This document shows positions 1-12,700 of a stretch of 64,000 nucleotides of DNA, one piece after another (the first letter of the stretch is position 1; every line of letters begins with the position of its first letter). Under the pieces are notes generated by a model. The model saw only the letters and a program-made list of their open reading frames with translations. It did no database searches and was not told the origin of the DNA. The position numbers and the translations under genes are program-made. This DNA comes from Lineus longissimus. Its lineage: Eukaryota; Nemertea; Pilidiophora; Heteronemertea; Lineidae. The DNA lies in contig NC_088309.1 in the NCBI RefSeq assembly GCF_910592395.1, positions 15,194,599 to 15,258,598 of the forward strand, given 5' to 3'.

Positions 1-450
1 CGAGTGAAAAACACCAGCGTTTAGTACTCAACCCCAACGAGGAAAGTATGAAATCCGAAAATGAAATATATTGTTATTTCAATGAAATTGTTGTTTCATC
101 TTTTTATTCCATCCCCCTCTGAAACATTTAGTGAAAATCCGAGCGCCAAGTCTTGAAATAAGTCTCGCCTCACCACAAGGACTAAATACCAATAGCAACT
201 TGATTTTCTCAGTATGTCTCATAGGAGAAGCGCAGAGTGACCTTTATATCGATGACCGATAACGTCAGTCTGAATTAAATCGACGTGAAACATTATTTGC
301 GTGATAACACGGCGAACAGAAACAATAATGCGATGGCCAGTTCCTGTAATCTAAGGAAGCACTAAGCCGGGTCTGTTCCGCCGAACTAGTCAACCGTGGT
401 GACACGTAGTCAACTGTAAATATCATACATGACAGTTTTGTGACTGACTA

Positions 451-956
451 TTGTCCATTCGTAAATGTTATGTCCGCATCGTTTGGGGCACTGGAGGGAG
501 TGCTGCTGGTCGGATTTCGTTGAAGTTAGGTTTTATTGGTCTTCACCTCAAAACCAAACATGATTTTTTCATTTTAGTCACCACAGTAACGAAATGATTT
601 TGTTTGTATGCATTTGTGTACATTGACGTAGTGCATTCAATTCTGACATTTTCCGCTCTGTACGGTTTATTTTTCGACTAATTTCGATAAAATGTTTAGG
701 CTACTAATTTTTGTGTCCATCTATTCAATAGCTAAGAATGAAACAGAAATATCTAGAAGCAAAACATGGCCTACCCAGGGACCCTCCGAATGACCATTGG
801 ACTTAGCTGAAGAATGTTTTTGTTTCTGCCTTGAGAATGCTAAATCCTGTAGGTTTTGAGGCAAGGGTCAATAAACACCAAACCTCAAAGAAATCCGACC
901 AGTAGTTCGCCCTCCAAAGCCCCAAACGATGCGGACATAACATTTATGTACGGACT
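451..956. mobile_element. long-TIR element, about 505 bp
   Basis: The segment at about 451-553 (AAATGTTATGTCCGCATCG, then GTTTGGGG) recurs inverted at about 850-956. The arms are about 105 bp with scattered mismatches and the centre is non-coding. This is the pattern of a non-autonomous DNA transposon. No target duplication was confirmed. Confidence 0.6.
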
Positions 957-1329
957 GTAAATGGATGAATCACAGATCTGGCCATCAAACGATTTGGTTT
1001 CCATTGACACGATGGTCCATGTCAGGTAAGAAGGGCGACATACATTCGATAGATTAATTGGAGGGTGTTAATCATTTCAGTATATTTAGGAATAATGCCC
1101 CCTTAAAAATGACTTTGCCATATTGCAAAGATCATTGCGTTTGTATTTTGATCGATTTTAGAGAAGATGATGTTTAAAAAACACTAAAATTACGATGGAG
1201 ACACTAACTTGTGCGCACCGATACAAGATTTACTAGTTACTAAGATGCAAGGTACAATGTAATGTCTGTTCAGTGAGCCTTTTTGGCTCACCGTAGGGGA
1301 GTCTATACAACACCGCTGTGTCCGTCGTC

Positions 1330-1660
1330 TATGGTAGGCCGTAGGGGACATTAATGCCGATTTATGTTCTAGAACATAATTATTTATTGTCTAGCACGTA
1401 AATCAGCCTATCACAGAGCAGGAATTTAGTTCTAGCACGTTAATCAACCAATCGGTGACCAGGAATAATGGTCTAGCACATAAATCAGCCTATCACAGTG
1501 CAGGAATTTAGTTCTAGCACGTTAATCAACCAATCGGTGACCAGGAATAATGGTCTAGCACATAAATAGCTATGGTGATTGGCATGAGGGCCGTGTTGGA
1601 CATAAATTCATTACGGTCTAGAACATAAATCGGCATTAATGTCCCCTACGGCCTACCATA
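1330..1660. mobile_element. nested MITE, 331 bp, 45-bp TIRs
   Basis: TIRs begin TATGGTAGGCCGTAGGGGAC and are perfect inverses at 1330-1374 and 1616-1660. The site is flanked by GTCGTC on both sides (1324-1329, 1661-1666); the same site without insertion can be read near 35750. The interior has an 82-bp tandem repeat (1389-1470, 1471-1552, then a partial third unit). Confidence 0.8.
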
Positions 1661-1940
1661 GTCGTCGTATCCTGTTTCAAAAACAGTGGCACGTTTCCTA
1701 ACCGCTGGGGCTATGAACTTGAAACTTCGTACAAAGGACCCCCCAGGCCAGGTGACCTCTGACAATGAATTTCGGTCCGATATAATTCTAGACTTGACCA
1801 CCAGGGGGCCAGAAGTGGAAACCTAAAAAGTGTGATATCTCTCTTAAGAGTGACCCGTTTTCGATAAAATTTTGATGGTAGGTTCTCCTAGCAAGGATAC
1901 ATCACATATCACATGGGTTTTTGATTTGTCTAAATTTTCA

Positions 1941-1955
1941 AGGTCACATAGGTCA
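1941..1955 (-). promoter_or_regulatory. DR3-like nuclear receptor half-site pair in repeat A
   Basis: AGGTCA-CAT-AGGTCA. The same spacing recurs at 28666-28680, 35461-35475 and 50001-50015 in other copies of the repeat. The match is to a generic nuclear-receptor direct repeat; binding is only inferred. Confidence 0.3.
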
Positions 1956-2265
1956 AATGGCGTAAATTGGCCGTTTAAGTGTAACTACGGCACTTTTCTT
2001 AACCGCAAAAGCTATGAACTTGAAATTTGATACACATGACTCCCTACGTCATGTAACCTTGGACACCGACTTTTGATTCGATCTGATTCTCGACTTGGCC
2101 ACCAGGAGGCCAAAACTAAAATAGGGAAAAAGTGCAATATCTTGCCTATTAATGACTTGTTAGAAATTATTCCAGCACACTCTCGTTTCGTGGTGGAAGT
2201 TGTGTATGTATGTAAAGACAGCAATGCATTGGAAAACGTCAATAAAGCGAGGCTTGTCCGGGGAG

Positions 2266-2374
2266 CATACCTATGTTCCCCGATGAGATACCTATGTTCC
2301 CCAGGTACCTTTGCTCCCAGGGCTTGTGGTATTCGACTCGATGACTCGACGACGCGATGACTCGATGACGCGAT
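2266..2374. repeat. short motif cluster: ACCTATGTTCCCC and a 16-bp repeat
   Basis: ATACCTATGTTCCCC occurs twice (2268-2308) followed by AGGTACC. It is the reverse complement of the GGGGAACATAGGTACC motif at 4098-4170. At about 2339-2370 a 16-bp unit, CGATGACTCGACGACG, is repeated with one change. Confidence 0.5.
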
Positions 2375-4094
2375 CAAGTTGGAATTTTTTTAAAGAATAT
2401 CACTGCTTGGACTGTAATTTATACATAGAATCATAAGTGGAGGAAAATAAATAGAACCGATCATTACCAACCCCTTTCCAGCTGTTTTCACTGTATCTAA
2501 TCCGACAATTTTTCGTTTCCCACAAGTTCGCATTTTTGATAAAACCATGCGCCATGTTGCTATGCAAGCCACTGGTATCTTACCGTGAATACAGCTAAAT
2601 ACACCTAAATATAGCTGGTTCAGATCAACCTCCTACCCAGGTTCTTTACAAGCAAAAATTCCAATGTTAAAATGACACGCGAGTTCCTGGAGACAAGGTT
2701 GGCTCTGGATATCCGTTCAGCTACAGCAGTGCCTGTCAGTTGTATTTCCTCAGACCATATCCATTTGAAAAATTTGACAGGGACAAATGTGCCAGAAATT
2801 CTCAATGTACATGTACTGTGAGCCTTGAGTGTCACTACATTATTTTGCATAGAAATATTGCTGTTCTGCTCTCCTTATGTAATGCACAGTTTACGAGTTT
2901 GTTGAAAAGAATAAAGATTTTAACTTATCGAATATGATTAGTTTTTCTATTTCATCATGTGTTGATATCACTTATCTAATAAAGGATGGATGGTGTACTC
3001 TTGAGATTATTCCTGTCTTGCCAACCCCACCAGAGGTAAAGAGTATTGGTCCTGACCAAATATACCGCCCCTGTATATACTGGACGATTATCGGACATCC
3101 CCCCGGACATTGTCTCTTCCGAGGACAACTCCTCTTCGGCATAAAAGCAAAATAAAACAAAAGTCCCAGTGAAGGATTCGAACCCACGGCCAAAAGATGT
3201 CTCCAGATCGGCGAAGAAGAAGTGACCGCCAAGTGAGGCCACACATCAGCAAACACCAGCTGCCAATGATCATGCAGCCAATCGAACTCCGAGAATTATT
3301 TTAAGTGTTCGTTTAGTTTGGGAATTATAAATCCTCGTATGACATCTTTCCCCTTAGGGCATCGCCAACCAGGACATGTCCATATCTGGGGATATGCCCT
3401 AGGGGGCAATATTAAATGTCCTATAAGGGCTGATGTCTTGGGGGGGGGGGGGGGAGGGGGCAGATGTCAAGGGACGGAAGAGGGACTGAGTGACTGAGTC
3501 TAAAAAACTGCATATGTGCGAAATTCCGATTGTTGACAGACTACCACATGACATCTGACATTGGCCACTAGAAGCTTGTGTGTCAATTAAATCTCCGGTC
3601 ATTTTGCATGCTATGAAACTTCCGCGAGTCCTTTAAATATCAAAATCAACCGCGGGGACCAATCTTCAGTGGCCATGGCTGGGGGGGGGGGGGCACATCC
3701 TTCCACATACCGTAGCTGGGTATGGGAAGGCCGAGCTAAAACCTCTGCTATTGGAGCGGTAGCCCGGAGACCAGGGTCATGGGATTCCGTATTTTAGCAA
3801 AATCCATAGCAACGATCGCGTCACAAGCCGGTACCTATGTCCGCAAAGAAAAGTGTGTTTTTTGTGGTACGGTTTGTTTCCACAAATTCCTGGAAAGACC
3901 TCACAGAATGAAGTCACTGAAGTCCAGGAAATTGCAATTCCCAGAAATCCCCCAAAAAGCAGATTTTCAGTATTTTTCGTTTGTATTAAAATACATTTTT
4001 ACTCAGCATAGATTCATTGTTTCGTGACTTAAAGGCCAAGGTGCACGCGCCTTTGCTTTAAATTGGTACATACACTGTATCATAAAAAGTATAT
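2375..4094. other. no gene recognised; homopolymer runs
   Basis: No conserved protein found. Holds poly-G runs (3440-3460 with one A; about 3680-3691). A tRNA T-arm lookalike near 3172-3196 has no matching acceptor 5' strand. Confidence 0.4.
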
Positions 4095-4097
4095 GAG

Positions 4098-4170
4098 GGA
4101 ACATAGGTACCGGAGAAGATAGGTACCTCTTGGGGGAAGATAGGTACCGGGGAACATAGGTACCGGGGAA
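4098..4170. repeat. GGTACC-GGGGAACATA degenerate tandem repeat
   Basis: About four to five units of 16-18 bp built on GATAGGTACC and GGGGAACATAGGTACC. Related clusters lie at 2266-2312 (inverted) and 50990-51090. Confidence 0.6.
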
Positions 4171-4299
4171 CATAGGGATGACCCCGATTGTCCGTATTTC
4201 GATCGAGCGATTCTGGGCTCCAGTGCGAAAGTGCTATACACAGAGGAGTACATAGAGGCAATACATAGAACCAACCTATATCTCAACCGGTACCACGAT

Positions 4300-5360
4300 T
4301 ATGGCATGATATATGTTGCAATATTCAATAAAAATATTTTTTATGCAATATTGATTTTTTGTTTATTCATCGTTTCATTTTTGATGCAATGTTACACTTT
4401 TTTATGCAATGTTAAAATTTCCATTCAATATGTGTTCATATTTGATGCAATGTTACATTTCTTTATGCAATGTTAACTCGATAATTGTTCATTCAATATT
4501 TCATATTTGATGCAATAATTCACTTTTTTCATGCAATAATGTTCAAATTTTCATTCGATAATTGATCATTCAATGTTTCGAATTCGATTCAATGTTTCAC
4601 TTTTTTATGCAATAACGATTTCTAAATTTCATAAAATGATCATGTAATATTTGGCAATTATTCATTCAATGTTGGCGGAAACTTTTTCATTCAATATTTT
4701 GCGAAAATATTTATGCGAAAACTGCATTGTGGGTAATATTAGAAACGCTGATTGGTTAATCTCGTGACGGGGAATAAGACAGACGTACCAAAAGCTCCAT
4801 TGTTGTGTACATACTGTCAATGGCTGTGTGAATGAGACCAAACCATACAATTGTGATTGTCGTGACAGGAAGAGATGTTTGTAAGGGTCAGCCGAAATGT
4901 TGATGGCACCGATGCGGTGCGGCTGCCCTTGTTGAAGAGCAATGACGTTTTTGTGATGCCAAATTTTCACAAATTATTGAAAGAAAAAGGTTGCGCCAAC
5001 ATTGAATGAATAATTGCCAAATATTGCACGAAAATTTAATCGTAATTGCATGAAGAAAATTGAAAACATTGCATCAAATATGAAACTTTGAATTAATGCA
5101 TATTATCGAATGAAAATTTGAACATTGAATGAAAAAAGTGAAACATTGCATCAAATATGAAACATTGAATGAACAATTATCGAGTAAACATTGCATAAAG
5201 AAATGTAACATTGCATCAAATATAAACACACACTGAATGGAAATTTTAACATTGCATAAAAAAGTGTAACATTGCATCAAAAATGAAACGATGAATGAAC
5301 TAAAATCAATATTGCATGAAAAATATTTTTATTGAATATTGCAACATATATCATGCCATA
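4300..5360. mobile_element. foldback element, 1061 bp, arms of about 370 bp
   Basis: The left arm (4300-4677) and right arm (4994-5360) are inverted copies, starting TATGGCATGATATATGTTGC and ending with its complement. Each arm is built from degenerate short repeats such as TTGATGCAATGTT and TTTATGCAATGTT. A target duplication CACGAT flanks it exactly (4294-4299, 5361-5366). The centre (4678-4993) is unique; its minus-strand 102-aa reading frame is not recognised. The form resembles FB elements of flies and TU elements of sea urchins. Confidence 0.85.
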
Positions 5361-6032
5361 CACGATACCTAAAAGCAGTTACACATGCTTACGGTGTATA
5401 CAATGTATGCTATTTTGCGGTCTGTCTGCTGACACTGAGTCCAAGTACGAGTTTGTGTACATTATTGCATGGTGTCTATACATTGATGATCTACAATCAT
5501 CTACATAGTGTATGTTGTACATCGATTTTGCCGATTTGTTGGGTCCTCATTTGACACAAGCAAACTCTCCCTAAAGCTTTCAAAAGTTTTGAATGGTATT
5601 TAATCTGTTCTAAACAACATAATTATAATGTCTGTTTCTTAAGTCTGTGACAACTAAATCAACTAGTTTGAGTGATGTTCAAAACATTTCTTTTGGCATA
5701 AACGTCTTGGTCGCTGAAAAGTCTCAGTGGCGGAATGTTTGAACTTCTTACACAAAGCAATGATTGATTTTGCTTTGGGCTTTTTAGAAGAAGGGGTATT
5801 ATTTTGTCATGCTATGAAAATTGCTGTAAATTGTAGACAGTGCTAATCAATTTCCAAAACTAACCCATTTCGGACTTTGATTAGCAAAATTGCTACTCGT
5901 TGTAAAATTCGTTTCAAGCCTAGATGTCCCCAAAATGTTCACATTTCAACAGTAAGGGGTTTGCGCTCAGCCTGACACACCCGCGCCTCACTGTGGCGGA
6001 GACTCGAGAGTCTGGCATGACTCAACTGACAA

Positions 6033-6115
6033 TTCTAGTTTTCGATGATATTTGTATGGTAGTTACTCCTAGCAACGATACATCACATGTCGTACCGACT
6101 TTGGTTTGACATTTG
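6033..6115 (-). repeat. fragment of the tandem-unit dispersed repeat
   Basis: Matches part of a unit in antisense (TTTTCGATGATATTTGTATGG, then CTCCTAGCAACGATACATCA), comparable to 1857-1930. It abuts the Gypsy 3' LTR. Confidence 0.55.
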
Positions 6116-6128
6116 TCAAATCATGGAC

Positions 6129-6235
6129 TGTAACACGCCATTACAAATCGGAGACTGGTTTATTAAGTTTAGCATAACACAAGAAGTCATTACATTTACT
6201 AAGGCCAGGTGGCAGCACTGGTACTATACATGACA
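6129..6235 (-). repeat. candidate Gypsy 3' LTR (107 bp)
   Basis: On the minus strand it starts TGTCATGTATAG directly after the polypurine tract, contains AATAAA, and ends TTACA (TG...CA termini). The 5' boundary is firm; the 3' boundary is inferred from the CA. Confidence 0.6.
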
Positions 6236-6488
6236 TCTCCCCTTTAATAATGAAACAAGTAAAAGTGAACTAACACCATGAACACAAGAGAACTCAATTA
6301 GTTTGCACTGGCTAAACTTGCTAAACATTTTTAGCACATATAAACACATACATGTATAAACAAATATTTCCATGGAATAAGGCGTGGCATTATCCTCTGG
6401 CTGCAAGCACGATGTGGACCTAGAGCACTAGAACAACCCAAGAGGACCATCACTGTCCTGTTACTGTTAACATTGGCACCTGATACGA

Positions 6489-7540
6489 CTACTGGTAACG
6501 CTCAGGAGTCTTGATTGCTCGTCCATAACGGCTTACCCTAGCGTGTCCAGTGTTGCCATTGTTACTAAGGCCAGCTGACTGCGGAGTGTCAGAGATTGGA
6601 TGACCATGTTGCGAAGTGTCCTGTGGCGAAGTGTCCTCACTCACTTGCTCTCGAGTCTTACTTATCTCACCACTTGAACCATTAGGCCTAAGGTCCGAAC
6701 AAGAGTCCATATGTCTATTCTTTTCCGACCTCCTAGTCTCAACGCTGACTGGATCTGGGGTAACAAAAGGGGTTTCGATTCGAGTCTCTGGCGGTGTGTG
6801 TGCCATTGGTCTCACACCCATTTTGCGCAAATGCCACCTATTTCGCCTGAGATTCTTACCATCTCTCTTCTGGATTATGTATGACCGCGGTGACTCATGG
6901 TTTGCGATCACTGTGGCTGGTTGCCACTGTTTTCCCTTTCGGTAGCGTACCTCGTCCCCGCCTTTCAAGACAGGCAGGGTTCTCGCGTTTCGATTATGAT
7001 ATTCCTTCTGTTTCTGTCCACCAATTGTTGCCTAGCATTCACAACTACGTTCGGATGCAATAGCGCTGGCACCACTGGTTGTTTGCCTCGAAGCATCCTA
7101 CTCATGACTAATTGCGCCGGTGAGTGCTGAGTCCGCTAATTGGAGTATTGTGGTACTCCATCAATGCTACATAAGGATCGCGACCGTCGGCAACGGCTTT
7201 CCTCATGAGCTCTTTCACGGTTTGTATCGCGCGTTCACTCTGCCCATTTGATTGCGCGTGCTCCGGACTGGATGTATCCACGCTGAAGTTCCACTCCTCA
7301 GCGAACTATCGGAACTCCATCGAATCGAAGGGCATATTGTCAGCCATTAACCCCTCTGGAACTCCATGCCGTGCGAAAACTGACTTCATTCTCCTGATTA
7401 TTGTCCCAGCAGTCTTGTCTTCGAGCGGCCCACATATTTCCGGATATTTAGAGAAATAGTCAACCACCAGCAGATAGTCTTTCTGCTTCAACTCGAATAA
7501 ATCCGCGCCGAGCTTCTCCCAGGGACGGCTGGGTACAGGG
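6489..7540 (-). pseudogene. Gypsy integrase core and C-terminal tail, broken
   Basis: Integrase pieces in changing frames. The core starts with VVDYFSKYPE (about 7465) and LMADN (about 7335), continues past an in-frame stop to SNGQSERAIQ (about 7230-7260), giving the D, D and E positions of the catalytic triad, then DPYVALMEYHNTP. The tail (6489-6968) has GDEVRYRKGKQWQPATV and RRNRWHL, typical of the region after the Gypsy integrase core. Non-functional because of stops and frameshifts. Confidence 0.8.
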
Positions 7541-7560
7541 TGAGGGATCAGAGGTTCCTT

Positions 7561-7782
7561 CTAGAAACTAGAAATAATCTGTTCGATTTCATCTGCCATC
7601 TTTGGCCAATACAAGATTGAGGGACCTCTGGCTTTCGTCTTGTCCATCCCAAGATGGCTCTCGTGTAGCAGATCGAGCATGTCGTCCCTTATCTTGGTTG
7701 GGACCACTACCTGGTGCCTCTTAGCAGCACACCGTCGACTACAGTTAGTTCGGAACGAAAGTGATAGTATGGCGTTATGCAC
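7561..7782 (-). pseudogene. Gypsy integrase zinc-binding (H2C2) region
   Basis: Contains LLHESHLGMDKTKAR and LYWPKM, the recognisable part of the integrase N-terminal HHCC domain; the cysteine pair is lost at the frame end. It lies between RNase H and the core, in another frame, so translation is interrupted. Confidence 0.75.
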
Positions 7783-7819
7783 TTTGACAATCCGTTGCTC
7801 ATGCTGTGAATTACGCGTT

Positions 7820-8704
7820 TCAACACGGCATCATTTCTTCACTGAATCTTCGCCACCGCTGTTGTGAAATTGGGAGGTTTGAAACTACATTTACCATTCT
7901 CACATGTACATGTACTTCTATTTCTTCGTCAATGTCGCTCCTGATCTCTGGCAAGAATGCCCTCGACAGCGTATCTGACAATATCAGCTGTTTTCCTGGA
8001 ACATATAAGTGTGTCACGTCGTACTTCTGCAGTCGTAGCATAAGGCGCTGAACTCGGAGAGGCATAGCATTCAGCGACTTTTTTGATATCGAGATTAGCG
8101 GCTTGTGGTCGGTTTCGGCTACAATGGGCCTCCCGTAAACATACTCGTGGAAGCGCTCACACCCAAAGACTAGAGCAAGATTCTCTTTTTCAATTTGGGC
8201 GTAACGTTCCTCAGCAGATGTGAGAGCCCTGGATGCGTAGGCTACTGGCAGCCAGACCTCGTTGTGACACTGTAGGAGCACTGCTCCAAGTCCATCATTG
8301 GATGATGAGAGTCTGGTATCCCGTTGTGGATCAAAGAATTGGAGTACAGGAGCACTAATGAGGACCTTGGTCATGTTCGACCATTCCCCATCACGCTTGT
8401 GAGTCCATTGCCAATCGATGTCATCTCTGAGGAGACTGCGCAACGCTGCATCGTGTTTCGACATATGCGGAATGAACTTATGCAAGTATTGCACTAAGCC
8501 AAGAAACCTCTGTAGGTCTTTCTTGCACTGTGGCTTAGGCATATCCCGGACTGCACGCACTTTCTCTGGGTCTGGTTTAATGCCTGCGCTGGTCAGTTTA
8601 TCTCCTATGAAGATGATTTCATCCCTCGAGAACTGGCACTTCCCGCGGTTGAATTTGAGATTGATTTTTCTCGCACGTTCTAGCAGCATAACACAAGAAG
8701 TCAT
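7820..8704 (-). pseudogene. Gypsy RT end and RNase H domain
   Basis: 294-codon open segment. About residues 20-85 are the RT palm end and connection (KCQFSRDEIIFIGDKL, then LQRFLGLVQYLHKFIP). RNase H follows at about 100-235 (GLGAVLLQ, VAYASRAL, EKENLALVFG, ETDHKPL, LILSDTLSRAFLP). The first RNase H acidic residue, usually DAS before GLGAVL, appears replaced by Ser/Asn (SSSND). The N-terminus is cut at 8684/8685 by the LTR fragment, so the listed Met is not a real start. Confidence 0.85.
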
Positions 8705-8749
8705 TACATTTACTAAGGCCAGGTGGCAGCACTAGTACTATACATGACA
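8685..8749 (-). repeat. Gypsy 5' LTR fragment
   Basis: 65 bp, one mismatch to 6171-6235. Marks the outer edge of the truncated retrotransposon. Confidence 0.75.
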
Positions 8750-8879
8750 CTACTGCACATGTGGCATGTTTCTGAAAAAGGATGAATTCCTAACCACCAA
8801 ATATCTATACGACGACCACATGGCCCCTGGCCATTTCATTTCTCTTTCACTAAAACGCTTTCTCACTATACAGCGACCA

Positions 8880-9000
8880 CTTATAGTACCACAGGTACGA
8901 ACAAATTAATAGAACCATCATTTTCACACTTTTTGGATAACACATGACAAACGTTTTCGGCTAGACCTCTAGCCCTCTTCAGATCAGAATGAAATACAAA
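8880..9000 (-). mobile_element. Penelope-like element 3' end fragment with hammerhead-like core
   Basis: On the minus strand it reads CUGAAGAG, a GGCUAGA/UCUAGCC stem, then GAAAACGU (8954-8982). This kind of sequence recurs at 3' ends of Penelope-like elements, whose terminal repeats are known to encode hammerhead ribozymes. No RT or endonuclease sequence remains here. Confidence 0.4.
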
Positions 9001-9619
9001 GTGTACGATAAATGTATAATAAGAATACTACTTGAGTGTGTGATCCGAGTCGCCAGATTGCACGCGTTGATTTTCTTCTGCCTTAGAAAGCTCGAAACCG
9101 CAGGTCCAGAGCTTTCGGGCGGGAGCGGACCCATTTTTTAGTGATCTCTGTGTGCATGTTTGCCCTATGCATTCCATGATGGCATCATCCTCCACAAAAA
9201 GGTTGATTCTTGAATTACTGGCATATTGCTATCAATAAAGTCAGCTGGGACGAGATTGGCAGTTGGGAGGGTATAAATCGTGGAAGGAACGCACCTGATT
9301 TCAAGCGGCACTTGCATAGTGATTCCACGGTTTAGTACTGACTATTCCAATGTTTATCACTGGTTCCAAGGTGTCACTGTTTCCAAGCTTTATCACCTAC
9401 CATCGCAGATTGCATCCTGGGTCGTGCGGTAATTCATTCGAACTTTCTCGCACCTTTTTCTTTAAAACGTTAGTTTTCAAGGGATTTTAAGTGGCAGGGA
9501 CTTCATTTTAAGCAAAGCATCGTCTGACGGATAAGTGAATTTAGAGTATATGATAAAGATATTTATACTGCAAGTTTACAAACATAATAATAAACGGACC
9601 TTTTTTGGCCATTGTTCTA
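9001..9619. other. no gene recognised
   Basis: Nothing conserved seen. If the candidate exon at 9620 is real, this is its upstream region; no clear core promoter was identified. Confidence 0.35.
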
Positions 9620-9745
9620 ATGGCAGCCCCCGAGGATTATACAACAGCTTTTTCGGACAGTACACAGGAAGTTAAATTGTCGCCGGATTTGATTGGCAAG
9701 ATTGGCAAGGTGTACATGGCGAGGGAGCAGCGAGCTAGTCTCAAT
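9620..9745 (+). CDS. candidate first coding exon of an unknown gene
   Basis: ATG at 9620 opens 42 codons (MAAPEDYTTAFSDSTQ, then KIGKVYMAREQRASLN) ending exactly at a strong donor GTACGT (9746-9751); three codons further the frame stops. Composition is that of a soluble, charged protein N-terminus. I do not recognise the family and could not place the next exon. A chance ORF is possible. Confidence 0.3.
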
Positions 9746-12700
9746 GTACGTTACTAAATACGAAATCAGAAAATTTAGCAGATAAGTGTCTTTAAAGGCG
9801 GCTTTTTACTTCATCACAGGTATGTTTGTTCTTCTTCTGGTTCATCAGTAAAATATTTTTCTGAACGCGTGTTTGGTGCTTTTCCAATTTTGTTTCAGGT
9901 CTAAGACGGTAGATAAACGCGTTGTTCATTATTTTTGTATGCACAAGTGCTGGCAGGAAAGGTTTTTCGCGCCAGCCAAAAAATTAATCCAGATTACATT
10001 ATAGATTCATTAGTCGGATCATAAGATTCATTACGTGCACGCCGAGATCAGAGTTCACGTCACCCCGCTATTACAACGCAACGTCATTTCCGTAACGTCA
10101 TGGTCGCAGTAGCGGGGTTATCGAGCGCCATCAGCGCCACGTCGTGTTGTAGATATTCGTCTCCGGGCATTGTCTCACCGTGTATCGATCTGCACAAAGT
10201 TTTGTTTGTTTTTTTTTGTACCTGTGAACCCCACATATTAGTGTGCAGTGCAGACAGTTTGTTTTCGGTGAGAAAGCGCAACTTTTTCTACAGGAGTAAT
10301 CTCTAAGTGTATTACTCAGCCACACTGTGTGTCGAATAAAATGGATGCCGTGCTAATAGAAATAAAACAGAAAAATAAAGAGGATGACACCTTTTTCATG
10401 ATCAACTATATTAGGGTCCGAAGACCCGACACAAGCTTTCGGCACTAACTGAGCATTCATCGTACGTCTGCGAATGTAGGTTTGATGTTTCTTTCTCGAA
10501 ATTGACCGACTTTGATACCGAAGTTAACGGTTTAATATTAAAGTCAACGGTTTAATATTGAAGTCGAGGTTTGAATGCTGAATTTTGAATGAGCCTTCTG
10601 GGATATCGTATAGCCGGTTCACCTCTCGTACATTCTAAATACATTAGAGGGGCTACTGGTGATGGCAAGGTTGGACGGCCGTTGCCCCTCAAAAACCATT
10701 CGACGTCGCCATATTGAGAAAAATCAGTCCGAATCATCATCACATGACGATTGTGACGAGGTCGCGCAAGTGGCAGTATGAATTGTCCAAAAGCAGTTCT
10801 CAAAATAATCTTACATTTCATATTTGTGTTGTCCTTTCCCCATATGACGTTTTTATATAGTTAAATAAGTTGATAAAGAATGTTTGTAGCTGAATTGCCT
10901 TTTAAAAAGCTTTTTGAATCGAGGTCAATAGAAATGGTTTTTACGCGAATGACGTCGCAATGGCGGATTTGCACTGGGGTTCAAGTCGGTTCTCTTCAAG
11001 AATCGATTCGAAGCTGCGGGTGCCCCTCGTAATGTCATTTTTTACACACTTCGCGACTTCGGCTCGACTCTTAAAGCCTTGTGTGGCCGACCCGAGAAAC
11101 TCGATAAGCACCCAGTGACCATTACTGAGAGCACGTGAAAACACAAACCCAATTTTATCGCTTCATCGGCATTCAAAGGGTCAATGGCGCACTGTTCTAT
11201 CTACAAACGAATGGATTCATGTTTATATTCGCTTTACCATATTTGTTGGTTCAGGAGTAATGCTAATTTAATCGAATCGAACCTTAACTAGAGTGGAAAT
11301 TGTGCAATTTAAAATGATGCGCAAAGAGTCTGCCACCCCCACTTAGGGTTTTCCCAACAATAGATCAGGCCTCGAATGGTTGACACGACAAGTCTCCTTT
11401 GAGGATTATTCACAGCCCTCTCGGGCAATTAACTTGAAGCCATGATGAAGATCATTTTTTAATTTAGCTACAAACAGAGCTGAGGTGCGAATCAATAATT
11501 CAACTACCAAAAACTAACTAACAAAAACATATACTCTACACATTCGATGTACATATGATTTAGCGGGTAACAAATAACTACAATATGAATTGTTGTTTTT
11601 CTTGTATTGATGTGCGCTGAGATGTTTGAGCTAGAGTCAAATAAAAATTCTTTGGTCAATCAACACATATTGACCATATTATTCAAAGACAGAATTAAAG
11701 TTGAAGTTGATTAGAAGAAACAAACAAGTAAAAACATTACAAGAGAAGTCATTTTACTGAAAATGTATGAAAAAAATCAAAATAGCGGATAGCCAGAAAT
11801 CATAGTCCAAATCAAAATCACGTATAATTAATCATTTCAAGCACTTTATGGCTTAGTTAAATATACAACAAAGCAGTATAGATTTGAATAAAGAAAATAT
11901 ATGTAATCCTACGTTTTGGTATAGTTGTAGCCGATTTTGAGAAGATAGCATTACAAGTAAACCAAACACCCGCGGCCATTTTTTGTAGATTAAGACGAAA
12001 TCCAAACATGAATAAGCATCAACTTTTCCCAAAATCTAATGGTCTTTCGGCGCAGATACCTGATAGGAGTTCAATGTTAGGTAAACAAGATTAATGTTTT
12101 ACCGGTTATTTATCAAATACTGGCGTTATAACAACAAAACGTGATACGAGTAATCTTGCTTGGGTCTCGCGATCAAACCTATGCTCTAGATGAGTTCGAG
12201 ACTAACACATCGTTGTCCGCTGATGATGACGTCATTGCTGTAGTTGCTAATCCCTTCGCTCTACATCCGTGAAGAAAGTTTGAAAAGGTTTACGCGAATA
12301 AACCTCTGCTCTCCTATAGAGAGGCGGAGGTTTGTTCCAGAGATCTGGAGCTGATTTATACATTTTTTATTCCATGCAAATTCAGCTCTGGGCCACACAC
12401 AATAGTGCCATTGTGGCTTTAGCTGCTCAGAATTCAGCGGACCAGGTTGATCGAATCTACCTGTGAATGCACACGGATTGTGGGGGTATTCTCAACCTTG
12501 GCACAGACAGACTGCAAAACATTTGTCGCTCCCCTGTATAGAAAGACCGATCCGCAAATACTTTGCACCTGTTCCGCGGCACTATCTAAGATCGACCCTC
12601 GACAAAGTTCCACCATCTCACTCAACTGATAATGAATAAATTACATGTGATATCGAGTGACGTCATCGATATTTTTTATAAATCATCATTGACTAATCAC

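Larger units (their letters stand above)
1273..2160 (-). repeat. tandem-unit dispersed repeat, copy A
   Basis: Antisense copy of a family also at 27772-29068, 35095-35806 and about 47900-50238. It begins with a hairpin terminus (GTGAGCC, T5, GGCTCAC) and GGCTCACCGTAGGGG, then holds about 1.5 internal units of about 300 bp (the GCTATGAACTTGAAA motif recurs about 300 bp apart, near 1711 and 2013). Its right end fades near 2160. It is interrupted by the MITE at 1330-1660. Confidence 0.7.
6129..8749 (-). mobile_element. decayed Ty3/Gypsy LTR retrotransposon
   Basis: Minus-strand remnant keeping the end of RT, RNase H, integrase, a C-terminal tail, a polypurine tract AAAGGGGAGA (6236-6245) and a candidate 3' LTR (6129-6235). 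The first 65 bp of that LTR recur with one mismatch at 8685-8749. There they join directly to mid-RT at 8684, so the rest of the 5' LTR, gag, protease and most of RT are deleted. No matching target duplication. Reading frames are broken by stops and frameshifts. Confidence 0.85.
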